This document shows positions 24,901-32,806 of a stretch of 64,000 nt of DNA, in pieces (position 1 is the stretch's first letter; each line of letters starts with the position of its first letter). Below the pieces are notes generated by a model. The model did no database searches. It was not told where the DNA came from and saw only the letters and a program-made list of their open reading frames with translations. The translations under genes were made by a program, and so were the position numbers. Source of the DNA: DAIQNV01 sp036788215 (GTDB taxonomy: Bacteria; Planctomycetota; Phycisphaerae; Phycisphaerales; UBA1924); the NCBI GenBank assembly GCA_036788215.1, contig DAIQNV010000003.1, positions 16,226-80,225 of the forward strand, written 5' to 3'.

Positions 24901-25525
24901 CCAGGGCGCTCGCCTGGGAGGGCGTCAGCTCGATGCCCGCGTCGTCGATCTCGGAAATGCGGGCCTTGGCGTCCGCGTAGCGGGCGTTGGCGAAAGCCGC
25001 GCCGATGGAGGCGATGACGCGGTCCGTCTCGCGGGCGAGGATCGCCCGGCGGGACGAGGTCAGCGTCAGGACGCCCTCGGCGCGGGTCTTCTGGGCGGGC
25101 GTCGCCTCGCTGCTCGCGAGGACCGCCTCCGCGGCCCGCTCCGCGTCGCTCAGGCGACCGGAGGCGGAGGCCAGTTCGGCCCTCTGGAGGTTCATCTCCG
25201 CCTGGGGCAGGGCCCGCACGGCGCGTTCCGCGTCCCGCAGGAGCCTCATGGCCCGCAGCGACACCCGGTCGGTCAGCCCGACACTGTCGTCGGAGGTGAC
25301 CAGGGCCATCAGCATCGCCTGGGCCCGGACCGGCTCGCCCGCGGAGAGCAGGGAGGATGCCCGGTCGAGCAAGGCCTCAGCGGAGTCCGCCGCGGCGACC
25401 GCTGCATCGTCGGCACCGCCCAACGCCTGGGCACCCATGACAGGGGCCGACACCGCAAGTCCAGCCGCCGCTGCAAGAGCCGCGGCGCACCACCAGTTGA
25501 CCGAACGGTCGGATCGAACGCGCAT
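21983..25525 (-). CDS. Type II secretion/type IV pilus secretin with long N-terminal helical region
   Basis: The 1180-residue protein forms an outer-membrane secretin channel. A signal peptide (AAALAAAAGLAVSAPVMGA) is followed by about 550 residues rich in Ala, Arg, Gln and Glu that read as TPR or coiled coil. A secretin N0/STN domain begins near residue 625 (NFQDAALDDVLTFLSQFGNL), followed by a Gln/Gly-rich linker (QQGGQQGGGGGGQSPF) and an N1-like domain. The C-terminal secretin domain ends in VPVLSKIPILNRFFSNR and TLLVLLKPTVLI. ATG 25525 was chosen for the signal peptide; the frame stays open for another 260 codons upstream with no likely coding content. The remaining secretion genes are at 34628-43133. 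The partner identity is inferred. Confidence 0.88.
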   Translation of the reverse strand: MRVRSDRSVNWWCAAALAAAAGLAVSAPVMGAQALGGADDAAVAAADSAEALLDRASSLLSAGEPVRAQAMLMALVTSDDSVGLTDRVSLRAMRLLRDAERAVRALPQAEMNLQRAELASASGRLSDAERAAEAVLASSEATPAQKTRAEGVLTLTSSRRAILARETDRVIASIGAAFANARYADAKARISEIDDAGIELTPSQASALGGYRSRVQQLEMVRGEPFRIDTLTLGVFGTGEEQPGVVRRRQVDPGDEPAGGPGTDEPGGDPTAAARNRANQQPATEPATQPATPETMQISGGGTDAQPAPAQPAPDADLIQAAQRLEAQRLIAEANASFSNSRFADADRIYSRLLSSFRAFLSPEELARVEDRRAEARIRLGRGLGEAGVDIFEQDLNRRDLARQQARAQYRNETQQAQQALASGGFEQARRLAAGALLTLNNARGVLSAAEYEQLLTENGELLRQIAAAEEAARVRREQDRATRLAEEQRTRAIEAREERDQRIIRLLDSIRALQADQQYEKALQEVEQLLFVDPNNPAGLVLRDVIQDTILVRKYGEIKRQYRVGVVQNLVDNREAMVPPARIIDYPDDWANISRLRGDPMQFSETPINRAVLATLADTRLPVNFQDAALDDVLTFLSQFGNLEMDVDWASLQQIGVDPESLVSLKLTNVPLETVFNRVLEKVSDPSVPAGWAVTDGVLTIASDEVLRRNTVLEIYDIRDLLIEVPDYDNAPDFDLNTIFQQGGQQGGGGGGQSPFQGGQADIERQDREELIEELIDIIQSNVDPDGWEDLGGETGTIRELNGNFIITNTPKNHRAITGLLSKLRSVRNMQINVESRFLLVREEWFERIGFDIDVYFGGNLNEVQIARTIDPSLTIDAFFDPASGELRQAIPPDASGFGLAQPVFAPGTQGDQWSPIRAEQNSFGLINTLGGGTSLGDAVLGAGPALGVAGRFLDDIQVDFLVEATQADRRSVELTAPRLTFTNGQRAYVFVATQQSFVSDLQPVVSDSAVGFDPTLSVVAEGVVLEVDGVISADRRYVTMNVDTAVGEVDFADSVVVEATAGGGSTSIDPDTGDIVRNATVAQGEIQIPIVTITRVQTTVTVPDQGTILLGGQRIVEEFETETGVPVLSKIPILNRFFSNRIEAKEERTLLVLLKPTVLIQSEEEERNFPGLLDSLGR

Positions 25526-25908
25526 CCCGATCTCCGAAGTTGTTGCCCGGGGCTTTGGGCCTCTGTGGTCAGGGACCGGCGTCGCCGGACCCCCGACTCG
25601 GGGTGGTTGGGCGGCCGAAACTCCGCGTCTTGGCGACTCGGACGCCCATCTCGCTCTTTCGTAAGCCTTGTTTCTGGTGGGCGTTGCGCCCGCCGAGGCT
25701 TCCCTGCGCCAGCGTTGGGGTTGTTGGAGGGCCGGGCCGCTTCGCCCGACCGGTCCGCCCGCTGCCTGGTGTACCAGCGAGTCCGCCATGGGTGGCGGTC
25801 GCCGGAGCCCGGCACGATACCGGCGCGTTGCACGGTTCGCAAACCCGTCGGTCGTGGCTCGTGCCGGGTGGGCGTTTTTCCGACCCCCGGGGCCGATTCG
25901 GTCGATGC
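25526..25908. other. Intergenic region upstream of the secretin gene
   Basis: About 380 bases between the 3' end of the 25909 gene and the secretin start. ORFs read through it in several frames, but without conserved sequence. No clear promoter or hairpin was found. Confidence 0.4.
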
Positions 25909-26931
25909 CTATTCCAGGAACTGAGCGCGAACGATCGTCGGGACCGCCGGTCGGCGGGGAGTCGTCGCTGGTTTGGGGCCCGCCTTGGTGGGGGGGGGAG
26001 CGCCGAGCGGAGCGGGGGGCTCGCGGACAAGATCGGCATGCTGTTCGGGGCTCGTGCGGTCCGCGGCGAGCAGCATGGGCTCGGTCCAGACGCCCCCGTC
26101 GTCCGCGAGCAGCGCGGCGACCGCGTCGAAGGCGAGTTCTTCCGCCTGGGCGAGGCAGTCGGCGAAGAGGATGACCTCCGCGTAGCGGGGGCGGTCCTCG
26201 CTCTCCCGTTCGCAGCGGAGCAGGCACCGCCAGCTCGTCAGGCCCAGGTCGTGCCCGTCCTCGTCGAGGTTGGTATCGGGGTCGATATTGAGCGTCAGAC
26301 GCCACTCGGCCCGGAGCTGCTCGACGATCTCCTCGGCGCCCATGAACTCGGGGTGGTCGTCGGGCGAGACGAGGACGCCCCGGTGCTCGTGGGTGGCGGC
26401 GTCGGCCCCCAGGGGCTCCGGGACGCGCTGGAGATCGAAGGCCTCAAGCACCCGCTCGACCTTCTCCTTGAGGTCGGGCTCCGTCCGGACGGTCACGATC
26501 TTGTGCTCGTCGATAAAGAGGTAAAAGAAGGGATCGTCGCTCATGAGGCCGAAGCCGCACATGCCGTCCTCGAAGAAGAAGGGCCGGTAGCGCCGGATCG
26601 CGTCGACGAAGCGGTCGACGCCCATGAGGACGTAGGAGATGTAGGGGTCGATCTCGCGGTACGCGTCGTGCCCGATGAAATCGAGGATGGGGAAGGCCCG
26701 CCCGGGCATGAGGGCGAGCAGGTGGCGGACCAGGGCGGGGACCCTTTCGCTGGTGATCACGATGTCGTACACATAGCGGTCGGGCCAGTGCTCCCAGTCG
26801 GCGTCGGGGATGGTGGGATCGTCGACGTCGGTGTCGTCGTCTTCGCCCCCGTCGGCGGGCTCGAACTCGACCGCGTAGCCCTGGCGGGGCTCCATGGGCT
26901 CCACCGGATAGACACCCAGAGGGAACTTCAT
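25909..26931 (-). CDS. Hypothetical protein (340 aa)
   Basis: A soluble protein with no signal peptide or membrane helix. It opens with KFPLGVYPVEPMEPRQGYAV and an Asp-rich loop, followed by a mixed alpha/beta middle rich in aromatic residues (DAIRRYRPFFFEDGMCGFGL, DPFFYLFIDEHKI). It ends in a Pro/Ala-rich tail. No family was recognised. The start is uncertain: ATG 26931 is used, but an in-frame GTG at 26991 preceded by GGGAG, and a longer open frame, exist. It lies upstream of the secretin on the same strand, 380 bases away, so a shared transcript is possible but not shown. Confidence 0.6.
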   Translation of the reverse strand: MKFPLGVYPVEPMEPRQGYAVEFEPADGGEDDDTDVDDPTIPDADWEHWPDRYVYDIVITSERVPALVRHLLALMPGRAFPILDFIGHDAYREIDPYISYVLMGVDRFVDAIRRYRPFFFEDGMCGFGLMSDDPFFYLFIDEHKIVTVRTEPDLKEKVERVLEAFDLQRVPEPLGADAATHEHRGVLVSPDDHPEFMGAEEIVEQLRAEWRLTLNIDPDTNLDEDGHDLGLTSWRCLLRCERESEDRPRYAEVILFADCLAQAEELAFDAVAALLADDGGVWTEPMLLAADRTSPEQHADLVREPPAPLGAPPPTKAGPKPATTPRRPAVPTIVRAQFLE

Positions 26932-27156
26932 GTCGCCGATGACGACGCGTTCGATCGACTCGTCGACCTGACACCTTGGGGAAGGCTGCACCGAAGGAGG
27001 CTCCCAGAAGGCGGGGGGCGGGCGAGAACCGACCGGGGCCCCCTGCGCAGCCAACCGTAGCACGCGGGGGCGGGGCGATCCCGGGCCCGGGGGGCGACCG
27101 GGCATCGGGTCCGGGGGCAGCGGGTTGCGGGGTGTCGGGTGCGGTACCCTTCAGGC

Positions 27157-27948
27157 GTGAACACCGCCCCTCTCCTGCTTGTGAGCGTGAACAACTCGCG
27201 GACCCGCGTGGGCCTGGCCCGCGCCGGCGAACTCGCCTCGTCGCGCTCGATGACCAATACCGACGCGGACGCCATGACCCTGGAGGCCCGGGCGATCATC
27301 ACCGACGCGGACGAGGCGCCCGCAGCGATCCTGCTCTCGTCGGTGAACGACAGCGTCGCGGACCCCCTCAGCCTCGCCCTGCGGGAGGCGTTCCCGGGCT
27401 CCGGCCTGTACCGGGTGGGCAGGGACCTGGCGATCCCTATCCCCATGGCGGTCGACGAGCCCACCAAGGTCGGCTCCGACCGGCTGCTGGCGGCCCTCGC
27501 CGCCTGGCGGCGTGTGCAGCACGCGTGCATCGTGGTGGACGTGGGGACTGCGGTGACGGTCGACTTCGTCGATGGCGAGGGCGTCTACCAGGGCGGCGCG
27601 ATCGCGCCCGGGCTCGCGATGATGCTCGACGCCCTGCACAGGCGGACCGAAAAACTGCCCGCGATCCCGTTCGAGATGCCCGACCCGGCGATCGACCCCT
27701 TCGGAAAGACCACGGCGCACGCGATGCGCCTGGGCGTCGTCGCCGCGGTGCGGGGGCTCGTGCGGGACCGGGTGGAGGCGTACGCGGAGCTGTACGGGGC
27801 CTTCCCGCAGGTCGTCGCGACGGGGGGGGACATGGGCATTTTGGAGCACGACGGGGTGATCGAGCACTTCGTGCCCGACCTGGTGCTGCTCGGGATGCTG
27901 GCGTGCGCCCAGGAAGCGCTGTCGGAAGACGGGGACGACGAACTCTGA
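27157..27948 (+). CDS. coaX: Type III pantothenate kinase-like protein
   Basis: CoaX phosphorylates pantothenate in the first step of coenzyme A synthesis. The 263-residue length and several motifs fit: PTKVGSDRLLAALAAWRRV, the central VVDVGTAVTVDFVDGEGVYQ (near residue 127), GGAIAPGLAMMLDALH, and VVATGGDMG. The first nucleotide-binding motif, normally D-X-G-N-T at the start of the protein, reads LLLVSVNNSRTRVGL here, so the conserved Asp and Gly are missing. The protein may be a weak or altered kinase, or a relative with another function. The start is GTG 27157. Its stop overlaps the start of the next gene. Confidence 0.7.
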   Translation: MNTAPLLLVSVNNSRTRVGLARAGELASSRSMTNTDADAMTLEARAIITDADEAPAAILLSSVNDSVADPLSLALREAFPGSGLYRVGRDLAIPIPMAVDEPTKVGSDRLLAALAAWRRVQHACIVVDVGTAVTVDFVDGEGVYQGGAIAPGLAMMLDALHRRTEKLPAIPFEMPDPAIDPFGKTTAHAMRLGVVAAVRGLVRDRVEAYAELYGAFPQVVATGGDMGILEHDGVIEHFVPDLVLLGMLACAQEALSEDGDDEL

Positions 27949-28940
27949 TGCGGGCCCGCTGGTCGCTGCTGACGACGCCCAACGCGCGGGGGGCGCTGGC
28001 GATCGTTGCGATTGAATCGGAGAGCCTTGACGCGGACCTCGCGGAACTGGCGATCAAGCCTGTAGCGGTGGGGGAGGCGCGCCTGCGAGATCTCTTGGGC
28101 GTCGACCGGGGCGTCGTGGCCCGCTGGACCGAGACCCGGGCCGACCTGTTCTGCCACGCCGGCCCGGCGGTCGTGCGAGCCCTGACGCGGGAACTGGAGG
28201 CGCGGGGCGTCGCGCGGGCCGGTGAGATGGACCCGCAGTCGATCTATCCCGAAGCCCGGGACGCGATCGAGGCGCAGATGCTGGCGGCTCTGGCGTCCGC
28301 CCCCAGCCCCCGGGCGGTCGACCTCTTGCTCGATCAGCCCCGTCGGTGGCGGGAGGCGGAGGGGGAGGGGGAGACGGGCGACCCGCGTCTGGACCGCTTG
28401 CTGCATCCGCCCCTGGTCGCGGCGCTGGGAGTGCCCAACATCGGGAAGTCGACGCTGCTCAACGCCCTGGCGGGCCGGCAGCTCGCCCTGGCTGCGGACG
28501 AGCCCGGGACGACGCGGGACCATGTCGGGGCTCTCCTGGTCCTCGACGGGCTGGCGGTGCGTTATCTGGACCTGCCGGGCCTGGAACCGGGGGCGACGGG
28601 CCCGGACGCGGAGGCCCAGCGCCTGGCGCTCGCGGCGGCGGCTTCGGCGGACCTCGTGTTCGCGTGCGGCGACGCGACGCACCCGCCCCCCGACGCGGGC
28701 GCGGTGCTCGGGGGGGGCGACGGGACGCGGGCGATGCTGACGGTCGCCCTGCGGACGGATCTGGGCGAGCCCGGGTTCCGGGCCGATGCCCGGGTCTGTG
28801 CGGTCAGCGGGGAAGGCGTGGCGGACCTGGCCCGGGCGATCCGGCGGGCGCTGGTGCCCGACGGGGCGGTCGCGAGCGCCCGACCCTGGCGATTCTGGGG
28901 GTCGGGGCCGATTCCTGACCTTGGGCCCCGGAACCCCTAG
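27948..28940 (+). CDS. MnmE (TrmE)-like GTPase, degenerate
   Basis: The 330-residue protein has the layout of MnmE: an N-terminal folate-binding-like domain beginning SLLTTPNARGALAIVAI (compare MnmE's PPGRGGVGIVRVSG), a shortened helical part, and a G domain with G1 GVPNIGKSTLLNALAG (near residue 161), G2 TTRDHVG and G3 LDLPGLE. The G4 motif NKXD is not visible (the position reads LRTDLG), and the C-terminal Cys motif (C-X-G-K) needed for tRNA modification is absent. Length is well below the usual 450. It is therefore probably not the MnmG partner. Its start overlaps the stop of the coaX-like gene by one base. Confidence 0.7.
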   Translation: MRARWSLLTTPNARGALAIVAIESESLDADLAELAIKPVAVGEARLRDLLGVDRGVVARWTETRADLFCHAGPAVVRALTRELEARGVARAGEMDPQSIYPEARDAIEAQMLAALASAPSPRAVDLLLDQPRRWREAEGEGETGDPRLDRLLHPPLVAALGVPNIGKSTLLNALAGRQLALAADEPGTTRDHVGALLVLDGLAVRYLDLPGLEPGATGPDAEAQRLALAAAASADLVFACGDATHPPPDAGAVLGGGDGTRAMLTVALRTDLGEPGFRADARVCAVSGEGVADLARAIRRALVPDGAVASARPWRFWGSGPIPDLGPRNP

Positions 28941-28994
28941 AGTCCCCACCAACGGTTCAGGGACCGCCCAAGGGCGCACGAAGGAGACTGGCGC

Positions 28995-29846
28995 GTGGAC
29001 GAACGGCTGAAGGACATCAAGGAAGGCGCCGGGCGCGAGGAATCGCGGATCAATCAGGACTTCCTGGATTTCCTCCAGAAGTGGTCCACGCCGGTCCTCA
29101 TCCTGATCGTGATCGTCTCGGGCGGATGGACCGCGCTGCGCCTGCTCGAGCAGCGCCGGGTCGAGACCGCCAACAACGCCTTCAACGAGTACGAGGCGGT
29201 CGCGACAGCGCAGGACCCGCTGCCCGCGTCCCTGCGGGCGGTCGCGGATTCGTACGAGGGCATCGGTTCGGTCTCGGCCCTGGCCCGCCTGCGCCTGGGC
29301 GATGTGCACCTCTCCGCGGCCCGTCGCGGGCTGGAGCCGGCGGCGCCCATGGACCCGCAGGGCAACCCCGAGAACGACGCCGATGTGCTCGACGAGTCGG
29401 GGCGTCTGGACCACCTGAGCCGCGCCGCGTCGGCGTACGAGTCGGTGCTGGCGGAGGCCCGCGGCACGCCCGCCAAGGCGATTCTCGCGGTCAACGCCCT
29501 CTTCGGGCTCGCGGCGGTCGAGGAATCGCGGGGCGATGCGGAGGCGGCCCGGGCCCGCTACGAGGAAGCGGCGCGGGCCGCGAGCGGGGCGGGCCTGATC
29601 GGGCTGCCCGAGATCGCGCAGGCGCGGATCGACAGCCTTGCCGAGCTGCCCGAGCGCCCGACCCTGCCGACGCGGGCCGACCTGCCGATGCTGCCGGGAT
29701 TCCCGGCTCCGGATGCGCCGGCACCGGCGCCGGTGATCCCGATGCCCCAGGACGACGCGACGGGCCCGGCGATCCCGGGCATGACCGCGCCCGTCGAGGG
29801 CGATGGCGACACCGGCGAGGGTGGCGACGACGCGGACGGCGGATGA
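28995..29846 (+). CDS. Membrane-anchored TPR protein (YfgM-like)
   Basis: The 283-residue protein has a short cytosolic N-terminus, one membrane helix (WSTPVLILIVIVSGGWTAL, about residues 30-50), a helical TPR-like domain (for example NALFGLAAVEESRGDAEAAR) and a Pro/Ala/Asp-rich tail. This matches the YfgM pattern, in which the TPR domain is periplasmic and helps proteins leaving the Sec translocon. GTG 28995 has AAGGAG eight bases upstream. Its stop overlaps the start of the next gene (ATGA). Confidence 0.7.
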   Translation: MDERLKDIKEGAGREESRINQDFLDFLQKWSTPVLILIVIVSGGWTALRLLEQRRVETANNAFNEYEAVATAQDPLPASLRAVADSYEGIGSVSALARLRLGDVHLSAARRGLEPAAPMDPQGNPENDADVLDESGRLDHLSRAASAYESVLAEARGTPAKAILAVNALFGLAAVEESRGDAEAARARYEEAARAASGAGLIGLPEIAQARIDSLAELPERPTLPTRADLPMLPGFPAPDAPAPAPVIPMPQDDATGPAIPGMTAPVEGDGDTGEGGDDADGG

Positions 29847-31102
29847 CCGCTGCCCGTCCACCGCAGGCGGAGACCAACCGGGGGGGCGAGGAGACGGTCG
29901 AGACGACGCTCCCCACCGGTGCCGACATCGGCCCCCTGATCCTGCCGGGCGGGAAGGTCAATCCCGACGCGATCCGTCGTGCATACGAGCTGGCGGCGGA
30001 GCGGGGCCCCGAGGACGGGGACGACTCCGAATCGGCCCCCCTCTGGCGGGTCTCCTTCACGCTGCAGCGCGACCTGCAGACCAGGCTCGACAAGTATGTC
30101 ACGAGCCGTGTGACCTTCATGAGCCGCAACCAGATCCAGAGGCTCATCGAGTCGGGCTCGGTGACGGTGAACGGTGCGCCGGCCCGGAGCGCGACGAAGC
30201 TGCGCCTGAACGACCGCGTGGACGTGCTGGTCCCGCCCCCGCCTTCAAAGGACATCCTGCCCCAGGACATCCCGCTCGATGTGCTGTTCGAGGACGGGCA
30301 CCTCCTGGTGCTGAACAAGCAGCCCGACATCATCGTGCACCCGGCCCGGGCGGAAAAGTCGGGCACACTGATCAACGCGCTCGCGTACCACTTCAAGCAC
30401 CGCTCGGGCGGGGGGCTGAGCTCGGTGGGGCGGGACGAGGCGAGGCCCGGCGTCGTGCACCGGCTCGACCGGCACACGACCGGCATCATCGTCTTCGCCA
30501 AGAGCGAGGAGGCGCACTGGAAGCTCGGGCACCAGTGGGAGCACCGGACCGTCGACAAGCGGTACCTCGCGGTGGTGCACGGACGCTTCGAGCCCCTGCG
30601 GGGTGAGGGCGTCGAGGTCATCGAGGCCCCCCTGGGCCCGCACCCGAGCAAGGAGAAGGGCTACCGCGAGAAGCAGTGCGTGCGCCACGACGACCTGGGC
30701 AAGCCCAGCGTGACGATCGCGCGCGTTCGCGAGCGGTACACGATGCCCGAGGGCTTCGGGCCCGACCGGGCGTTCACGCTCGTCGAGCTCGAGCTCAAGA
30801 CCGGGCGGACGCACCAGATCCGCGTGCACATGACGCACCGCGGGCACCCCCTGGCGGGGGACGACATGTATTCGGGCCGCCCCGTGCCGGTCACGATCCC
30901 CGGGGAGGAACACCCGGCGTTCGACGTGCCGGCCCTGCACGCGGCGCTCCTGGCGTTCGAGCACCCGATCACGGGCGAAGAGCTGGTCTTCACCGCGGCG
31001 CCCCGGGAGCGACTGGCGACCCTCATCCGGTCGCTGCGATCGGGCGAAGTGACTCGGGTGGAGCCCCCGGGGGCGGTGCCCCTGGCGCGGTTCGAGCTGT
31101 AG
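29843..31102 (+). CDS. RluA family pseudouridine synthase
   Basis: The 419-residue protein would convert specific uridines of rRNA to pseudouridine. After about 75 variable residues comes an S4 RNA-binding domain (LDKYVTSRVTFMSRNQIQRL, VNGAPARSATKLRLNDRVDV). The catalytic domain follows with the active-site Asp in VVHRLDRHTTGIIVFAKS (near residue 206) and the family motifs VLNKQPDIIVHPA and LELKTGRTHQIRVHM. The site specificity (RluA, C or D) cannot be assigned; the S4 domain favours the RluC/D type. Confidence 0.9.
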   Translation: MTAARPPQAETNRGGEETVETTLPTGADIGPLILPGGKVNPDAIRRAYELAAERGPEDGDDSESAPLWRVSFTLQRDLQTRLDKYVTSRVTFMSRNQIQRLIESGSVTVNGAPARSATKLRLNDRVDVLVPPPPSKDILPQDIPLDVLFEDGHLLVLNKQPDIIVHPARAEKSGTLINALAYHFKHRSGGGLSSVGRDEARPGVVHRLDRHTTGIIVFAKSEEAHWKLGHQWEHRTVDKRYLAVVHGRFEPLRGEGVEVIEAPLGPHPSKEKGYREKQCVRHDDLGKPSVTIARVRERYTMPEGFGPDRAFTLVELELKTGRTHQIRVHMTHRGHPLAGDDMYSGRPVPVTIPGEEHPAFDVPALHAALLAFEHPITGEELVFTAAPRERLATLIRSLRSGEVTRVEPPGAVPLARFEL

Positions 31103-31153
31103 AGGCGTGATCGCGGGAATGCTCCGGGGCCCGGCGGCGTTTGGAGCGACGCG

Positions 31154-31282
31154 ATGACCCAAGAATCCCGACAGGATGTGCGTTCACGCCTGATCTTCGC
31201 GATCGGCGTCACCATCGGCGTGCTGGCCCTCGTTGCGACCGGGCTGCTGCTGACGCATCCGCGTGTTGCGCTCGCCTGGTAG
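31154..31282 (+). CDS. Small single-span membrane protein (42 aa)
   Basis: ATG 31154 has GGAG seven bases upstream. The product is a charged N-terminus (TQESRQDVRSR), one hydrophobic helix (LIFAIGVTIGVLALVATGLL) and a short tail THPRVALAW. The clear membrane helix and binding site make it a plausible real gene; no family was recognised. Confidence 0.5.
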   Translation: MTQESRQDVRSRLIFAIGVTIGVLALVATGLLLTHPRVALAW

Positions 31283-31319
31283 CGCGGGGGGTGGGGGGGG
31301 GTGGGGGGGTCGGGGGCGG

Positions 31320-32228
31320 TCAGGCCCGGGCGATGGCGTCCATGAAGCGGCGCAGGCGGGGTGCCCTCGGGTCATCGACCGAGCAGAGATTCACGCAGCG
31401 GAAGCACTCCGCGAGCACGACCCGGCCCGACGCGACATTGACCGCGGGGACGGTCGCCCGGGCGACGAGCGCGAAGGCGAGATCGGTGCCGATCGCGTCG
31501 GCCCACGCGTCGCGGTGCTGCGCCAGAAACGCATCGACGCGGTTGCCCGCGACGGAGAGCGCGGTCGCGTCCTCCGCGACGCGCACCGCCTGGGCGGTGG
31601 GGAGCAGGGGACCGGCTTCGAGAACGATGATCGCCGGGCGACCGGCCCGGGCGATGGCGTCCCGCGCGCTTGCGGGCCAGCCGGCGTCCGTTGGCACGAT
31701 CGAGGGGCAACGGACCTCCCAGCGGTCGATCTCGACGGCGCAGGCCTCCCCGGTCGGCTCGGGAGCCACCTCAAGCCGGCCCCGTCGGCAGAGCGCCGCG
31801 AAGGCGAGCGTCAGGCGCCAGGCCCCCGCGTCGTCGCGCCCCTCTGCGTCCGCGGTCAGGGCGTTGGCCAGGGCGGCCCGCCAGCGGGGCCCGGCCCGCC
31901 CGAGCGTGCCCACGACGCGGGCGAGTTCCGCGATGTCGATCGCAGCGGCATACGCCTCGGTGTTGGAGGGGGCGACCTCCTGGGCCTTGGGGTCATCGAT
32001 CAGGCGGACGATGCTCCGCAGCACGCGCCGGCGGGCCCGGACCGGGTCGAGGGCGGTTTCCGGCAGGCCCGACCCCCCGAGGGCCGCGATGATCTCGTCC
32101 GCCTGCGTGACCAGCCGGTCGTAGGTGGAACGCCCGAGCCCGGTGGTGGCCGCCAGTTCGGCGCGGGCGCGCTCCGCCTCGGCGCGGAGGCGTCGCTGGA
32201 GCCCTGATGCGTCACCCGAAGTGGTCAA
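31320..32228 (-). CDS. Hypothetical protein (302 aa)
   Basis: An Ala/Arg-rich, mostly helical protein with no signal peptide. The first half is helical (RRLRAEAERARAELAATTG); the second half has alternating strands and helices (RPAIIVLEAGPLLPTAQAV, TDLAFALVARATVPAVNVAS). A cluster of Cys near the C-terminus (ECFRCVNLCSVDD) could bind metal. No family was recognised. It probably starts with TTG 32228 behind AAGGGA. It is convergent with the small membrane protein gene and divergent from the receiver gene. Confidence 0.6.
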   Translation of the reverse strand: MTTSGDASGLQRRLRAEAERARAELAATTGLGRSTYDRLVTQADEIIAALGGSGLPETALDPVRARRRVLRSIVRLIDDPKAQEVAPSNTEAYAAAIDIAELARVVGTLGRAGPRWRAALANALTADAEGRDDAGAWRLTLAFAALCRRGRLEVAPEPTGEACAVEIDRWEVRCPSIVPTDAGWPASARDAIARAGRPAIIVLEAGPLLPTAQAVRVAEDATALSVAGNRVDAFLAQHRDAWADAIGTDLAFALVARATVPAVNVASGRVVLAECFRCVNLCSVDDPRAPRLRRFMDAIARA

Positions 32229-32386
32229 CTGGAGGTCCCTTCATTCGCGGCGCCACAGGCTATCGGGCTCGCGGTGTCGGGGAGACCCATGGATTCGCCA
32301 CGGGTGGTGCGGTCGTCGCCCCCCGGAGCCGACCTGAGATCCGGGGGGCGCTGGACTCTGCCCCGAAATCGGCCGAAAGCATCTGT

Positions 32387-32806
32387 GTGACCGACCGCGA
32401 ACCGACCACCCAAACGAGCGGGCTCGATCTCATCGTCTGCGACGATGAGGCCATGATCGCCGCGATCATCGTGCGTCGGCTCACGCAGGTCGGGCACACG
32501 GTCCGGCAGTTCCCCAATGGCCAGCAGGCGTTCGAATCGGCCCGGGCGAAACCGCCGGATGCGATCATCACCGACTACCAGATGCCCCTGATGGACGGGC
32601 TGCAACTCGCGGAAGCGATGGCGGCCCTTCCCGAGCTCGCGCAGATCCCGATCTTCCTCGTGACCGCCCGGGGACACCGCGTGCCGGACGAGGTTCTGGC
32701 GAGGACGAGCATCGTCCGGGTCATCCCGAAGCCCTTCAGCGCGAGCGAGCTGGCGCTGTGGATCGGACGGGAAGTCACCCCTCGTTCGCGGGGGGAAGCG
32801 GCATGA
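32387..32806 (+). CDS. Response regulator receiver domain protein
   Basis: The 139-residue protein is a single CheY-like receiver. The acidic pair is in LDLIVCDDEAM, the phosphoacceptor Asp in DAIITDYQMPLMDG, and the conserved Thr and Lys in FLVTARGH and VIPKPFSASEL. It has no output domain. GTG 32387 was chosen because the receiver begins 14 residues later; the frame is open further upstream but without conserved sequence. The stop overlaps the ATG of the HD-GYP gene (ATGA), so the two are coupled and may act together in one signalling step. Confidence 0.85.
   Translation: MTDREPTTQTSGLDLIVCDDEAMIAAIIVRRLTQVGHTVRQFPNGQQAFESARAKPPDAIITDYQMPLMDGLQLAEAMAALPELAQIPIFLVTARGHRVPDEVLARTSIVRVIPKPFSASELALWIGREVTPRSRGEAA

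Noticed and set aside
23081..25924. Long plus-strand ORF of 947 codons opposite the secretin gene
   Set aside because: It is the antisense shadow of a clear secretin; its residues (many Gly, Arg, Asp, Leu, Val in repeating pattern) show no domain and reflect high G+C third positions.
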